DNA of 64,000 nt from Eubacterium sp. (GTDB lineage: Bacteria > Bacillota > Clostridia > Lachnospirales > Lachnospiraceae): NCBI GenBank assembly GCA_016292095.1, contig JAEFAB010000026.1, positions 1 to 64,000 of the forward strand. Reading direction: 5' to 3'. A model generated the notes under the pieces. It saw nothing but the letters and a program-made list of their open reading frames with translations. It had not been told where the DNA came from and made no database searches. Positions 35,874 to 46,852 of the stretch are shown here, piece by piece (positions within the stretch are counted from its first letter, which is position 1; each line of letters begins with the position of its first letter). The position numbers and the translations under genes were made by a program.

Positions 35874-38522
35874 ATGAAAAAGGAAATTGCAAAGAATTAC
35901 AGTCCGGCTGATATCGAAGATAAGTTATATCAGAAGTGGACAGAAAAGAAGTATTTTCATGCGGAGGCTGACAGAAGTAAAAAACCATTTACGATTGTAA
36001 TGCCACCTCCAAATATTACAGGACAGTTACACATGGGTCATGCATTGGACAATACAATGCAGGATATTTTAGTACGTTTTAAAAGAATGCAGGGATACAA
36101 TGCATTATGGCAGCCGGGAACAGACCATGCATCCATTGCTACAGAAGTAAAGATTATCAATGCTCTGAAAGAACAGGGAATTGAAAAGGATGATCTCGGA
36201 AGAGAAGGATTCCTTGAAAAAGCATGGGATTGGAAAGAAGAATACGGCGGAAGAATTATCAATCAGTTAAAGAAGCTTGGTGCATCTGCAGATTGGGACA
36301 GAGAACGTTTTACAATGGATGAAGGATGTTCCCACGCAGTAAATGATGTATTCGTAAAGCTTTATAATAAGAAATTAATTTACAAGGGTTCCAGATTAAT
36401 TAACTGGTGTCCGGTTTGTCAGACATCTATCAGTGATGCGGAAGTAGAGCACGTTGATATGAATGGTCATTTCTGGCATATTAACTATCCGGTTGCGGGG
36501 GAAGAAGGAAGATTTCTTGAAATCGCAACAACCCGTCCGGAAACAATGTTAGGTGATACTGCCGTTGCTGTTAACGCAGAAGATGACAGATATAAAGACT
36601 TAATCGGAAAGATGGTAGAACTCCCTTTAACAGGAAGACAGATTCCGGTTATTGCCGACGAACACGCGGATATGGAAAAAGGAACCGGTGTCGTAAAGAT
36701 TACACCTGCTCATGACCCGAACGATTATGAAGTTGGTAAGAGACATAACTTGGAAGAAATCAACATCTTAAACGATGACGGAAGCATTAACGACCTTGGC
36801 GGAAAGTATGCCGGTATGGATCGTTATGAAGCAAGAAAAGCAATCCTGAAAGACTTAGATGATTTAGGTCTTTTGGTTGAAACAGAAGATATTACACACA
36901 GCGTTGGTACTCATGACAGATGTAAGACTGCCATTGAACCGATGATTAAGCCACAGTGGTTCGTTGCCATGAAGGAATTGGCGCAGCCTGCAATTGATGC
37001 CGTTAAGAATGGCGAATTGAAATTAATTCCGGAAAGAATGGATAAGACATACTATAACTGGTTAGATAATATCAGAGACTGGTGTATCTCAAGACAGTTG
37101 TGGTGGGGACACAGAATACCTGCTTATTATTGTCAGGATTGTGGAGAAGTAGTTGTATCAGCAACAGCTCCGGAAGTATGTCCGAAATGTGGAAAGAATC
37201 ACTTAAAACAGGATGAAGATACATTGGATACATGGTTCTCATCAGCTCTTTGGCCATTCTCTACTTTAGGTTGGCCGGAAAAGACAGATGCTTATGATTA
37301 CTTCTATCCGACAGATGTTCTTGTAACAGGTTATGATATTATCTTCTTCTGGGTAATCCGTATGGTATTCTCAGGAATTGAGCATACAGGAAAACTTCCG
37401 TTCCATACCGTATTATTCCACGGTTTGGTTCGTGATGATCAGGGAAGAAAGATGTCCAAGTCTCTTGGAAACGGAATTGACCCATTGGAAGTAATTGATA
37501 AGTACGGTGCTGATGCATTAAGATTTACTCTGATTACAGGTAATGCACCGGGTAATGATATGAGATTCTACTGGGAAAGAGTAGAAGCATCCAGAAACTT
37601 TGCCAATAAGGTATGGAATGCATCCAGATTTATCCAGATGAACCTTCCGGAAAAAAACATTGATTTGTCTAAGAAGCCGGAAAACTTAACAGATGCGGAT
37701 AAGTGGATCTTAGCAAAAGGAAACAAATTGGCACAGGATGTGACAGAAAACCTTGATAAATACGAACTTGGTATTGCAGCCGACAAAATCTACGATTTCA
37801 TTTGGGAAGAATTTTGTGACTGGTATATTGAAATGGTTAAGCCAAGATTGTACAATGATAATGATGACACAAAATATGCAGCACTTTGGACATTGAAGAA
37901 AGTTTTAATCGACGGATTGAAATTACTTCATCCATATATGCCGTTTATTACAGAAGAAATCTTCTGCAATCTTCAGGATAAAGAAGAATCTATTATGATT
38001 TCTTCATGGCCAAAATATGAAGAAGAATATGCTTTTGAAGCAGAAGAAACCGCAGTAGAAACCATTAAGGAAGCTGTACGTGCCATCCGTAACAGACGTT
38101 CTGAAATGAATGTTGCACCTTCCAAGAAAGCAAAAGTATTTGTTGTTTCCGAAGATGAAACTGTAAGAAATATTTTTGAAAGCGGTAAGGTATTCTTTGC
38201 AACTTTAGGATATGCCAGTGAAGTATTAATTCAGAACAACACAGACGGTATTGAAGAAAATGCTGTTTCTGTTGTAATTCCAAAGGCGACAATCTATATG
38301 CCGTTTGCTGAATTAGTAGATGTATCCAAGGAAATTGAACGTCTTGAAAAAGAAGTTGAAAAGCTGAACAAAGAATTGGCTCGTGTAAACGGTATGCTTG
38401 GAAATCCGAATTTCGTAAACAAAGCACCGGAAAAGAAAATCAACGAAGAAAAAGAAAAGAAAGCAAAATACGAGCAGATGATGGAACAGGTTACTGCACA
38501 GTTGGAGCAGCTTAAAAAGTAA
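35874..38522 (+). CDS. valS: Valine--tRNA ligase
   Basis: Class I aminoacyl-tRNA synthetase, 882 aa. The HIGH motif appears as HMGH ([13 protein letters not shown]), the KMSKS motif as [10 protein letters not shown] near residue 525, and the CP1 editing domain lies between ([27 protein letters not shown]). The C-terminal coiled coil ([17 protein letters not shown]) is typical of ValRS. The ATG at 35874 has AAAAGGAGAG; the upstream in-frame reading lies in the T-box terminator. Expression is controlled by the T-box leader. Confidence 0.98.
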   Translation: MKKEIAKNYSPADIEDKLYQKWTEKKYFHAEADRSKKPFTIVMPPPNITGQLHMGHALDNTMQDILVRFKRMQGYNALWQPGTDHASIATEVKIINALKEQGIEKDDLGREGFLEKAWDWKEEYGGRIINQLKKLGASADWDRERFTMDEGCSHAVNDVFVKLYNKKLIYKGSRLINWCPVCQTSISDAEVEHVDMNGHFWHINYPVAGEEGRFLEIATTRPETMLGDTAVAVNAEDDRYKDLIGKMVELPLTGRQIPVIADEHADMEKGTGVVKITPAHDPNDYEVGKRHNLEEINILNDDGSINDLGGKYAGMDRYEARKAILKDLDDLGLLVETEDITHSVGTHDRCKTAIEPMIKPQWFVAMKELAQPAIDAVKNGELKLIPERMDKTYYNWLDNIRDWCISRQLWWGHRIPAYYCQDCGEVVVSATAPEVCPKCGKNHLKQDEDTLDTWFSSALWPFSTLGWPEKTDAYDYFYPTDVLVTGYDIIFFWVIRMVFSGIEHTGKLPFHTVLFHGLVRDDQGRKMSKSLGNGIDPLEVIDKYGADALRFTLITGNAPGNDMRFYWERVEASRNFANKVWNASRFIQMNLPEKNIDLSKKPENLTDADKWILAKGNKLAQDVTENLDKYELGIAADKIYDFIWEEFCDWYIEMVKPRLYNDNDDTKYAALWTLKKVLIDGLKLLHPYMPFITEEIFCNLQDKEESIMISSWPKYEEEYAFEAEETAVETIKEAVRAIRNRRSEMNVAPSKKAKVFVVSEDETVRNIFESGKVFFATLGYASEVLIQNNTDGIEENAVSVVIPKATIYMPFAELVDVSKEIERLEKEVEKLNKELARVNGMLGNPNFVNKAPEKKINEEKEKKAKYEQMMEQVTAQLEQLKK

Positions 38523-38534
38523 AAGGAGAACAAG

Positions 38535-38678
38535 ATGATTAATTTTGAAGAAGAAATTAAAAAGTTTCATCCGAGTTTAGAAATAGAAGAAGCGGAAGAC
38601 GCAATCTACAATAATAATATTTCTGACATTACAGATATTATGATTGACATGGTAAAAGGATTGAAAGGCGAAGAATAG
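38535..38678 (+). CDS. 47-aa acidic protein downstream of valS, unknown
   Basis: A short gene: ATG at 38535, 7 bases after AAAGGAG, ending at TAG 38678. The product is acidic and helical (MINFEEEIKKFHPSLEIEE, then DITDIMIDMVKG). It lies 12 bp after valS and 18 bp before the zinc-ribbon TPR gene, with a good ribosome site. The reading frame uses the same codon style as its neighbours, so I consider it real. No known family is recognised. Confidence 0.65.
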   Translation: MINFEEEIKKFHPSLEIEEAEDAIYNNNISDITDIMIDMVKGLKGEE

Positions 38679-38696
38679 TAAAGGGTGAGTGAATAA

Positions 38697-40190
38697 ATGA
38701 TATGTTATAACTGTGGAAGCGTCCTCACAAACAGTGATTTCTGCGGGAATTGCGGTATGGACGTGAGTGTTTATAAAAGAATAGTCAGATTATCAAACAC
38801 TTACTATAACGCCGGTCTTACAAAAGCCAGAAATAGAGATTTATCCGGAGCCGTTGATACATTGCGTCGAAGCGTTAAGCTGAATAAGCGAAACATTGAT
38901 GCGAGAAACCTTCTGGGTTTGGTCTATTTTGAAATGGGTGAGACTGTTCAGGCATTTTCTGAGTGGGTAATGAGTACGAATATTCAGCCGGACAACAACC
39001 CGGCAGATAAATATCTTCTTGCTATCCAACAGGAAAAGAGTAAGGTCGATGAACTGAACAGAACAATTAAAAAATTTAATGTTGCATTAAATTATGCAAA
39101 GCACGATACAGATGATATGGCGATTATCCAGTTGAAGAAAGTTCTGAATCAGAATCCAAAGCTGGTCAAAGCATCTCAGCTTTTGTGCCTGCTCTATATG
39201 AAACAGGGACAGTACGAACGTGCAAAGAGAACAATTAAAAAGTCCTTAAAGGTGGACAAGTGTAATCCGTTAAGTATTCGCTATCTTCGTGAGATTAACG
39301 AATATATGGATGAAGAACGCAAGAATGATCCGGAAACAAGAATGGAACGAAGAAGAAACCTTCGTGGGGTTCTTGTTGACAGGGAGTATTTAAGCGGTAA
39401 TGATGTGATTATTCCAAATAACAACTTCAAGGAAGCGGTGACCGGAGCACAGGGAATCCTTCATTTGATTATTGGTTTGTTAGTTGGTGCAGCGTTGGTA
39501 TACTTTATCGTAACTCCGGCTAGAATGTCTAAAGTTACAGAAGACAAAAACGAGGCTGCGGTAGAATACAAGCGTGAAATGGCAATTAAAGACTCGACTT
39601 ACGATTCTCTGGAATCAGAGTATAATGCCCTGAAAGAAGAATACGATATTTTGTCGGATGAAAAGGGCAGTGCCGATGAACATCAGAAAACTGTAAACAA
39701 TAACTACAAATATCTTTTGTCTGCAGTACAGTCTTATCTGAATAACAATACAGACAAGAGTGTTGAGGCATTGAATAAGATTAATACAAAAGATGGAATG
39801 GATATGGATAACTTCCAGGCAGTATATGATAAGCTGACGAAAGAGTTGTCAACAAAGATGGCTTCCAATGCCTATGAAGAAGGATTTTCTGCTTATGAAA
39901 ATCAGGATTATGAAAAGGCAATTGCACAGTTTAAGAAGTGCATCGAAATTGATAAGAACAATGATGATGCTTATTATTATATGGCTTGGGCATATAAGAA
40001 TTCCGGGGATGAAAAGAATGCTAAGAAGTATTTCGGTAAGATTGCATCAGACTTCCCGAATTCAGACCATTACAGTGTAGCAAAGTCTCAGGCTTCAGAC
40101 GGAGAATCCAATGAAGATTCCGGTGAGAACGAAGACTCAGCGGGAGAAGATTTGGACGAAGGTGAAGACGGAGATTTTGGTGAAGAATAA
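38697..40190 (+). CDS. Membrane protein with zinc ribbon, TPR repeats and acidic tail
   Basis: 497 aa. Residues 1-25 form a zinc ribbon (CYNCGS, CGNCGM). Residues ~30-200 are tetratricopeptide repeats (NARNLLGLVYFEMGETVQAF-like units). One transmembrane helix lies at about 257-276 (ILHLIIGLLVGAALVYFIV). The outer part has a coiled coil (~295-330), a further TPR pair (YEEGFSAYENQDYEKAIAQF, DAYYYMAWAYKNSGD) and an acidic Glu/Asp tail. The protein thus has TPR modules on both sides of the membrane. It may be a scaffold linking cytoplasmic and surface complexes (inference). The ATG at 38697 has GGGTGAG. A terminator follows. Confidence 0.8.
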   Translation: MICYNCGSVLTNSDFCGNCGMDVSVYKRIVRLSNTYYNAGLTKARNRDLSGAVDTLRRSVKLNKRNIDARNLLGLVYFEMGETVQAFSEWVMSTNIQPDNNPADKYLLAIQQEKSKVDELNRTIKKFNVALNYAKHDTDDMAIIQLKKVLNQNPKLVKASQLLCLLYMKQGQYERAKRTIKKSLKVDKCNPLSIRYLREINEYMDEERKNDPETRMERRRNLRGVLVDREYLSGNDVIIPNNNFKEAVTGAQGILHLIIGLLVGAALVYFIVTPARMSKVTEDKNEAAVEYKREMAIKDSTYDSLESEYNALKEEYDILSDEKGSADEHQKTVNNNYKYLLSAVQSYLNNNTDKSVEALNKINTKDGMDMDNFQAVYDKLTKELSTKMASNAYEEGFSAYENQDYEKAIAQFKKCIEIDKNNDDAYYYMAWAYKNSGDEKNAKKYFGKIASDFPNSDHYSVAKSQASDGESNEDSGENEDSAGEDLDEGEDGDFGEE

Positions 40191-40211
40191 TAACACCAAA
40201 TATATTTTACG

Positions 40212-40246
40212 AAAGAGAAGAATGAATGAATTCTTCTCTTTTTTTG
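40212..40246 (+). terminator. Terminator upstream of spoIIA operon
   Basis: Perfect 11-bp stem AAAGAGAAGAA / TTCTTCTCTTT, 8-base loop, then seven further T residues. It separates the TPR gene from spoIIAA. Confidence 0.9.
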
Positions 40247-40263
40247 TTGGAAAAGGAGGATGT

Positions 40264-40581
40264 ATGAAAAATAAGCAGGCGTTATACAAAGTGGGAAACG
40301 GAGAATTACTGATTATGCTCCCGAAAGAATTTGACCACCACAGTGCAAGGCAAATTACGGAACAGTCGGATTGGTATATTGTTTCAGCCAATGTGAGTAA
40401 AATTGTATTTGATTTTCAGAATACGGATTTTATGGACAGCTCCGGTGTGGGAACCGTAATTGGAAGGTACAAGCTGATGAAGGGCAGGGGGAAGGTTCAG
40501 GCATTAAATGTGAACCCGTCCATTGACCGGATTTTAACCATATCCGGATTATACAAAATAATGGAAAGGATAGAGAACTAA
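40264..40581 (+). CDS. spoIIAA: Anti-sigma F factor antagonist SpoIIAA
   Basis: STAS-domain protein, 105 aa. Dephosphorylated SpoIIAA binds SpoIIAB and frees sigma F in the forespore. The phosphorylatable serine is in FMDSSGVGTVIGRY. The N-terminal beta strands and C-terminal NPSIDRILTISGLYKIM match the family. The ATG at 40264 follows AAAGGAGGA; the longer reading from 40111 runs through the terminator. It is the first gene of the sporulation block. No convincing sigma-H promoter was found upstream. Confidence 0.95.
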   Translation: MKNKQALYKVGNGELLIMLPKEFDHHSARQITEQSDWYIVSANVSKIVFDFQNTDFMDSSGVGTVIGRYKLMKGRGKVQALNVNPSIDRILTISGLYKIMERIEN

Positions 40582-40593
40582 ACAGGAGGAATT

Positions 40594-41052
40594 ATGGAAA
40601 ACAAAGTATTTAAAAATCATATGCAATTAGAAATGGATGCGGTTTCGGAAAATGAAGCCTTGGCAAGGATTGCCGTGTCCGGATTTTTGTCCTCTGTGGA
40701 TCCGACCTTGGAGGAACTGGATGAAATCAAAACTGCAGTGTCGGAAGCAATTACCAATTCAATTATTCATGGTTACGAGGAAAAGAAAGGAACGATTCTT
40801 CTTCGGGGCAGGTTGACCTCGGAGAAGAAGGAAAGTACCCTGCATCTGGAAATTGAAGATTACGGAAAAGGAATTGCGAACGTGGAAGAAGCGAGAGAAC
40901 CTCTCTTTACAACGAAACCGGAAGAGGACCGGGCCGGTATGGGATTTATGTTCATGGAAATGTTTATGGACAGCTTGGAGATTGAGTCCGTTCCCGGCGA
41001 AGGAACAAAAATCAGAATGTTGAAAAAATTAAAAAAGAACAGGGTAGTGTAG
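40594..41052 (+). CDS. spoIIAB: Anti-sigma F factor SpoIIAB (serine kinase)
   Basis: GHKL-fold kinase, 152 aa, that holds sigma F inactive and phosphorylates SpoIIAA. The N-box is EIKTAVSEAITNSIIHGY, the G1 box is IEDYGKGI and the G2 box is AGMGFMFMEMFMD. It lies 12 bp after spoIIAA with CAGGAGG before the ATG. Start and length agree with the family. Confidence 0.96.
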   Translation: MENKVFKNHMQLEMDAVSENEALARIAVSGFLSSVDPTLEELDEIKTAVSEAITNSIIHGYEEKKGTILLRGRLTSEKKESTLHLEIEDYGKGIANVEEAREPLFTTKPEEDRAGMGFMFMEMFMDSLEIESVPGEGTKIRMLKKLKKNRVV

Positions 41053-41060
41053 AAAAACAA

Positions 41061-41768
41061 ATGGAACATATGGAATTAGTAAAGAGAGCTTACGCAGGAG
41101 ATAAATTATCCAGAGAAAAACTAATCGAAAGGAATCAGGGGTTAATATGGAGTGTTGTAAAGCGATTTCAAAACAGAGGTTACGACAGAGAAGATTTGTT
41201 TCAAATCGGATGCATTGGTTTAATGAAAGCAATCGACCGGTTTGATATGAAATTCGAAGTGGCATTTTCAACCTATGCCGTTCCAATGATTACAGGGGAA
41301 ATCAAGCGTTTTTTGAGAGATGACGGACTGGTCAAGGTAAGTCGGCGAATAAAAGAAAATCAGGGGAAAATTCGAGTGAACCGGCAGAAATATGTACAGC
41401 AGTATGGAGAAGAGCCAAGCCTTGGTTGGCTTAGTCAGGAGTGTTGTCTGGATCGGGAAGAAATTGTCAGCGCCATGGCGTGTCAGGGACAATACATATC
41501 TTATGAAGAAACGGATTTTCAGGGGCGACCGATTTTAGAACGAATTGCTTCGGGAGAAGATTTTACCGGGCAGATTGAAGAACGGTTAACCGTTAATCAG
41601 GCCTTGGAGCAACTGGACCAGATTGAACAGCGAATCATACGATTACGATATTATGAAAACAAAACACAAAGGGAGGTGGGGAATATTTTGTCGCTTCCGC
41701 AAGTTCGGATTTCACGGATGGAGAAACGGATTATGGAAAAAATGCGATATGCTTTAATTCAGATTTGA
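41061..41768 (+). CDS. sigF: RNA polymerase sigma factor SigF (forespore)
   Basis: Sporulation sigma factor of group 3, 235 aa. Region 2 reads LIERNQGLIWSVVKRF, DLFQIGCIGLMKAIDRFD and FSTYAVPMITGEIKRFLRDDG. Region 3 contains VSRRIKEN, and region 4 has LDQIEQRIIRLRYYENKTQREVG with the helix-turn-helix. The first ATG (41061) has no clear ribosome site; an ATG nine bases on (41070) is possible. Translation may be coupled to spoIIAB, which ends 8 bases earlier. Confidence 0.94.
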   Translation: MEHMELVKRAYAGDKLSREKLIERNQGLIWSVVKRFQNRGYDREDLFQIGCIGLMKAIDRFDMKFEVAFSTYAVPMITGEIKRFLRDDGLVKVSRRIKENQGKIRVNRQKYVQQYGEEPSLGWLSQECCLDREEIVSAMACQGQYISYEETDFQGRPILERIASGEDFTGQIEERLTVNQALEQLDQIEQRIIRLRYYENKTQREVGNILSLPQVRISRMEKRIMEKMRYALIQI

Positions 41769-41829
41769 AAAAATAATATTATTGATTGTTTTTGGGAATA
41801 AAAGTAAAAGAATCGTTCACAATAGTGGT

Positions 41830-42465
41830 ATGAGCAGGGAAATATTATATGTAAAATTAGAGCAGTCAAAGGAAGTGGAAAATTCCAGAGTGACGCTGGG
41901 AGAACTTGCCACATTGCAGTGTAAAAACAGTGAAGTACTCCGAAGAATTTCCGGAAAAGTGATATTGGAAGATTCTTCCCATGGGAAAGAACGGTATGTT
42001 GTATCCATTGTTGAAATTATCGATTTGATTAATAAGCTGGTAGACAATGTGATTGTTCAGAATTTGGGAGAAACCGAATGTGTTGTTGAATTTCAAAAAA
42101 CAATGCAACCCAACAAAATGCTGGAGTGGAGTAAGGTGGCACTGATTTGCATCATCCTTTTTTTCGGCGCCGGCTTTTCCATTATGTCTTTTAACAATGA
42201 CGTGGATGTGAAAAATATGTTTCGGATACTTGCTGCACGGTTTTATAGAAATCAGAATCTGGCGGAAAGACTTTTGGAACTTAGTTACTCCATAGGAATC
42301 GGTGTCGGAATTCTGGTATTTTACAATCATTTCTCGAATAAAAAATTGTCCAAAGACCCAACACCGATTGAAGTAGAGATGAGAAAATATGAGAAAGAAA
42401 TTAATCTAACGCTCATTGAGGAATATGGAAGGGTACAGGAACAAAAGGAAAAGAAGAAATCATGA
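41830..42465 (+). CDS. spoVAA: Stage V sporulation protein AA
   Basis: Membrane component of the SpoVA channel that moves dipicolinic acid into and out of the spore. The protein is 211 aa from the ATG at 41830. The N-terminal soluble part reads EILYVKLEQSKEV and VTLGELATLQ, aligning with SpoVAA of Bacillus. Two hydrophobic helices lie at about residues 115-133 and 170-185. The ribosome site is poor. A TTG at 41782 would add 16 residues that are not family-like. It overlaps spoVAB by ATGA. Confidence 0.85.
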   Translation: MSREILYVKLEQSKEVENSRVTLGELATLQCKNSEVLRRISGKVILEDSSHGKERYVVSIVEIIDLINKLVDNVIVQNLGETECVVEFQKTMQPNKMLEWSKVALICIILFFGAGFSIMSFNNDVDVKNMFRILAARFYRNQNLAERLLELSYSIGIGVGILVFYNHFSNKKLSKDPTPIEVEMRKYEKEINLTLIEEYGRVQEQKEKKKS

Positions 42466-42872
42466 TTGCATATGTGTTTTTAATGATTATAGGATTTAGC
42501 GGAGGGGCTCTTGTTGCGGCGGGAGTCTGCGCGTTGATTACATCGACAGGAATTGTTACACGAATGGCGGATCAAAGCCATACAGCTGCATTTATCAGAA
42601 CTTATGAAACAATAATTACTTTGGGGGCGGTTTTCTGGAATTTGTTTTGGATATATTCAATCCCGATTCGGATGTCGCTGACTGTAGCTGTTTTGATTGG
42701 CTTGTTCCAGGGCGTGTTTGTTGGCTGCCTGGCAGTTTCGTTGGCAGAGGCTCTGGATGGAATCGCTATCTTTTCAAGGAGAGTGAAATTATATCAGGGT
42801 GTGGGAATGATTATTTTGTTTACTGCATTGGGGAAATCAATTTTTGCAGTGGTTCAGTTCCTATTCCTATAA
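42462..42872 (+). CDS. spoVAB: Stage V sporulation protein AB
   Basis: 136-aa integral membrane protein with four hydrophobic segments (about 1-30, 45-62, 70-92 and 110-133). GFSGGALVAAGVCALITSTGIVTR and GCLAVSLAEALDGIAIFSRR are family-like. It is part of the SpoVA channel set. Its start overlaps the spoVAA stop (ATGA), and the SpoVAC gene follows 11 bp later, so the genes are translationally coupled. Confidence 0.9.
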   Translation: MIAYVFLMIIGFSGGALVAAGVCALITSTGIVTRMADQSHTAAFIRTYETIITLGAVFWNLFWIYSIPIRMSLTVAVLIGLFQGVFVGCLAVSLAEALDGIAIFSRRVKLYQGVGMIILFTALGKSIFAVVQFLFL

Positions 42873-42883
42873 AGGAGGAAACG

Positions 42884-43333
42884 ATGATTAGTGAAGAAGA
42901 AAAGAAACAGTACAATGACTATGTAAAACAGATTACACCCAATAATAACCTGTTTCGAAATGTGTGGAATGCTTTTTGGATTGGCGGAATGATCTGTCTT
43001 TTAGGACAGGGAATTCTTTCCTTGTATCAGTTTTGGGGGCTGAAGCAGGAAGACGCAACGTATTGGACTACAATCACGCTGATTTTATTAAGCGTTGTTC
43101 TGACAGGTCTTGGTATTTATCCGAAACTTGCAAAATATGGTGGTGCAGGAACGTTGGTACCGATTACCGGATTTGCCAATGGTGTTGCTGCTTCGGCAAT
43201 TGAGTTTCGGATGGAAGGTGAAGTACTGGGATTAGGGGCAAAAATTTTTACCATTGCAGGACCGGTAATTCTTTATGGGATTTTATCCAGTTGGATTGCC
43301 GGAGGACTGTATTGGCTGGTTAAAACGTTTTAA
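42884..43333 (+). CDS. spoVAC: Stage V sporulation protein AC
   Basis: 149-aa membrane protein thought to be the mechanosensitive subunit of the SpoVA dipicolinate channel. The N-terminal soluble KKQYNDYVKQITPNNNLFRNVWNAF is highly typical. Further motifs are FWIGGMICLLGQG, KYGGAGTLVPITGFANGVAASAIEF and the FTIAGPVILYG helix. The ATG at 42884 follows AAAGGAGG. A 138-base gap precedes the next small gene, so the operon may end or be re-initiated here. Confidence 0.95.
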   Translation: MISEEEKKQYNDYVKQITPNNNLFRNVWNAFWIGGMICLLGQGILSLYQFWGLKQEDATYWTTITLILLSVVLTGLGIYPKLAKYGGAGTLVPITGFANGVAASAIEFRMEGEVLGLGAKIFTIAGPVILYGILSSWIAGGLYWLVKTF

Positions 43334-43471
43334 TATCTTAATTGTGGTGGAACCATGATAGAAAAGTTAATAAAAGATTAAGGTATTCAAGGATTGTTCA
43401 AATTTTTCCATAAATTCGCTTCACATTTGTAGATTACAATAGACCTAGCGTATGGAAGGAGGAATAAGTCG

Positions 43472-43669
43472 ATGCCGGATGAAAAACAAATCGTCGAAAA
43501 GAAATTGGGATGTCCCATAGAAGAGTTTGTCATCAGAGAGTTAGAATTTTTCGAAAAGAACAAAATTAAGAAATGTGAAAGAAAGAATCCTTTTTTAGAA
43601 TTCACAAGGGAAGATTTTTACTTTTTAAAGAGATACTGCATTGACCATAACCTTGCAATCATCTATTAG
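43472..43669 (+). CDS. 65-aa unknown protein between spoVAC and spoVAD
   Basis: Short soluble protein, Lys/Glu/Phe-rich (ELEFFEKNKIKKCERKNPF, then YFLKRYCIDHNLAIIY), with two cysteines. ATG at 43472 has a strong AAGGAGG ten bases upstream. It is followed by a very strong terminator, so it could be its own transcript inside the spoVA region. I do not recognise a family. Given its position, a sporulation or germination role is possible (inference). Confidence 0.65.
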   Translation: MPDEKQIVEKKLGCPIEEFVIRELEFFEKNKIKKCERKNPFLEFTREDFYFLKRYCIDHNLAIIY

Positions 43670-43708
43670 AAGGATAGGAACGCAAAACAAATTATTTTGC
43701 CCCCCAAT

Positions 43709-43753
43709 ACCTCTTATCGTCACAGAAAATTTCTGTGGTGATGAGAGGTTTTT
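43709..43753 (+). terminator. Strong terminator between the 65-aa gene and spoVAD
   Basis: Stem of up to 17-18 pairs with three G-U pairs (43709-43726 with 43732-43749), then TTTTTATTTT. It would isolate spoVAD-spoVAE from the upstream spoVA genes unless they have their own promoter. Confidence 0.88.
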
Positions 43754-43819
43754 ATTTTGTATATTTTTCAAAAGAATGGAAAAACTATTTAAAAAGAAAA
43801 GATAGGCAGGTTATAGGAT

Positions 43820-44830
43820 ATGGGGAAAATGATTGGAAAACAAAGTATTCAGTTTGAAGAACCACCGTACCTTTTAGAAGGAGCTTCTGTTGTGGGACCG
43901 AAAGAAGGAGAAGGACCTTTGGGAAAATATTTTGATGTGGTGGAGCAGGATCCCATGATGGGACAGGATTCCTGGGAACAGGCAGAGAGTCTCTTTCAAA
44001 AAGAAGCCGTGCAGAAAGTGCTGGTGAAAGCAAAGGTTCCAAAGGATTCGGTTCGGTATATTTTTGCGGGAGATTTACTGGGGCAGTTGATTGGCACGAC
44101 TTTTGGCATTATGGAATATGAAATCCCTTTGTTTGGGATTTACGGAGCTTGCTCAACCATGGGGGAGGCTTTAAGTCTGGCGGCAATCATGGTGGAAGCG
44201 GGGAATGCGGACCGGGTCATTGCAATGACTTCCAGCCACTTTGCCAGTGCTGAACGTCAATTTCGATTTCCGTTAGAGTACGGAAAACAAAGGCCTTTTT
44301 CCGCCACCTGGACCGTTACAGGTTCCGGAGCGGTGATTGTAGGAAAGGAACGGGGTTTTGCAAAGATTACGGGAATTACCACCGGAAGAATTGTGGACTT
44401 CGGGGTAAAGGATGCACAGAACATGGGAGCATGTATGGCACCGGCAGCAGCAGATGTACTGTACAATCATTTTCAGGATTTCCAATGTTCCCCTTCAGAC
44501 TATGACAAAATCATTACCGGAGATTTGGGATTGGTTGGAAAGACGATTCTGTTCGAACTTTTAAATCAAAAAGGATATGACATTTCCAAAGTGCACATGG
44601 ATTGTGGTGTGGAAATGTTTGATGCTTCCCGTCAGGATACCCATGCAGGTGGAAGCGGATGTGCCTGTGCTGCCACAGTACTTTGTGGATATATTTTTCA
44701 TCAGTTAAAGAAGCAAGCCTTTCGCAAGATTTTGTTTATTCCGACAGGAGCCTTATTGTCCACCATTAGTTTTAATGAAGGAAATCCGGTGCCGGGAATT
44801 GCACATTGTGTGCAGATAGAAAGTTGTTAA
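43820..44830 (+). CDS. spoVAD: Stage V sporulation protein AD
   Basis: Thiolase-fold protein of 336 aa that binds dipicolinic acid and supports its uptake into the forespore. Family features are the IYGACSTMGEALSLAAIMVEAGNADRV region, VTGSGAVIVG, a central DLGLVGKTIL, and HAGGSGCACAATVLCGYI near the C-terminus. The ATG at 43820 has a modest TAGGAT. It precedes spoVAE by 9 bp. Confidence 0.95.
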   Translation: MGKMIGKQSIQFEEPPYLLEGASVVGPKEGEGPLGKYFDVVEQDPMMGQDSWEQAESLFQKEAVQKVLVKAKVPKDSVRYIFAGDLLGQLIGTTFGIMEYEIPLFGIYGACSTMGEALSLAAIMVEAGNADRVIAMTSSHFASAERQFRFPLEYGKQRPFSATWTVTGSGAVIVGKERGFAKITGITTGRIVDFGVKDAQNMGACMAPAAADVLYNHFQDFQCSPSDYDKIITGDLGLVGKTILFELLNQKGYDISKVHMDCGVEMFDASRQDTHAGGSGCACAATVLCGYIFHQLKKQAFRKILFIPTGALLSTISFNEGNPVPGIAHCVQIESC

Positions 44831-44839
44831 GGGGGAACT

Positions 44840-45193
44840 ATGATTTTTTTAAAAGCGTTTTTAGTAGGAGGATTGATTTGTGCGTGTGTGCAAATCTTTA
44901 TCGATAAAACAAATTGGACACCTGCAAGAATTATGGTTGGCATTGTTTGTATGGGTGTTGTGCTGAGTGCCATTGGTGTTTATCAGCCGATTGCGGACTT
45001 TGCAGGGGCGGGTGCTACGGTACCGCTATTGGGATTCGGACATAATCTTTGGAAAGGGATAAAAGAGGCTATTGATGAAAATGGAATCCTGGGATTGTTT
45101 CTGGGAGGCTTTAAGGCAAGTGCTGTGGGAATCAGTGCAGCATTGGTATTCAGCTATGTTTTTTCTCATGTGTTTAAATCAAAAATGCCCTAA
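44840..45193 (+). CDS. spoVAE: Stage V sporulation protein AE (SpoVAEb)
   Basis: 117-aa membrane protein with about four hydrophobic segments. AFLVGGLICACVQIFIDKTNWTPARIMV and AGAGATVPLLGFGHNLWKGIKEAI are typical of SpoVAEb. It forms the channel with SpoVAC. The ATG follows AAGGGGGAAC. It ends the sporulation block. No gerA-type or spoVAF gene follows. Confidence 0.94.
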   Translation: MIFLKAFLVGGLICACVQIFIDKTNWTPARIMVGIVCMGVVLSAIGVYQPIADFAGAGATVPLLGFGHNLWKGIKEAIDENGILGLFLGGFKASAVGISAALVFSYVFSHVFKSKMP

Positions 45194-46836
<1,643 letters not shown>

Positions 46837-46852
46837 TATTTAGTGCTTATTC

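Noticed and set aside
40111-40263. N-terminal extension of SpoIIAA
   Set aside because: It reads through a strong terminator and overlaps the TPR gene end; the ATG at 40264 has AAAGGAGGA.
41796-41824. Possible sigma-G promoter (GAATA, 17 bases, CACAATA) before spoVAA
   Set aside because: The predicted start would lie at the spoVAA start codon itself, leaving no room for a ribosome site. The match may be chance in AT-rich DNA.
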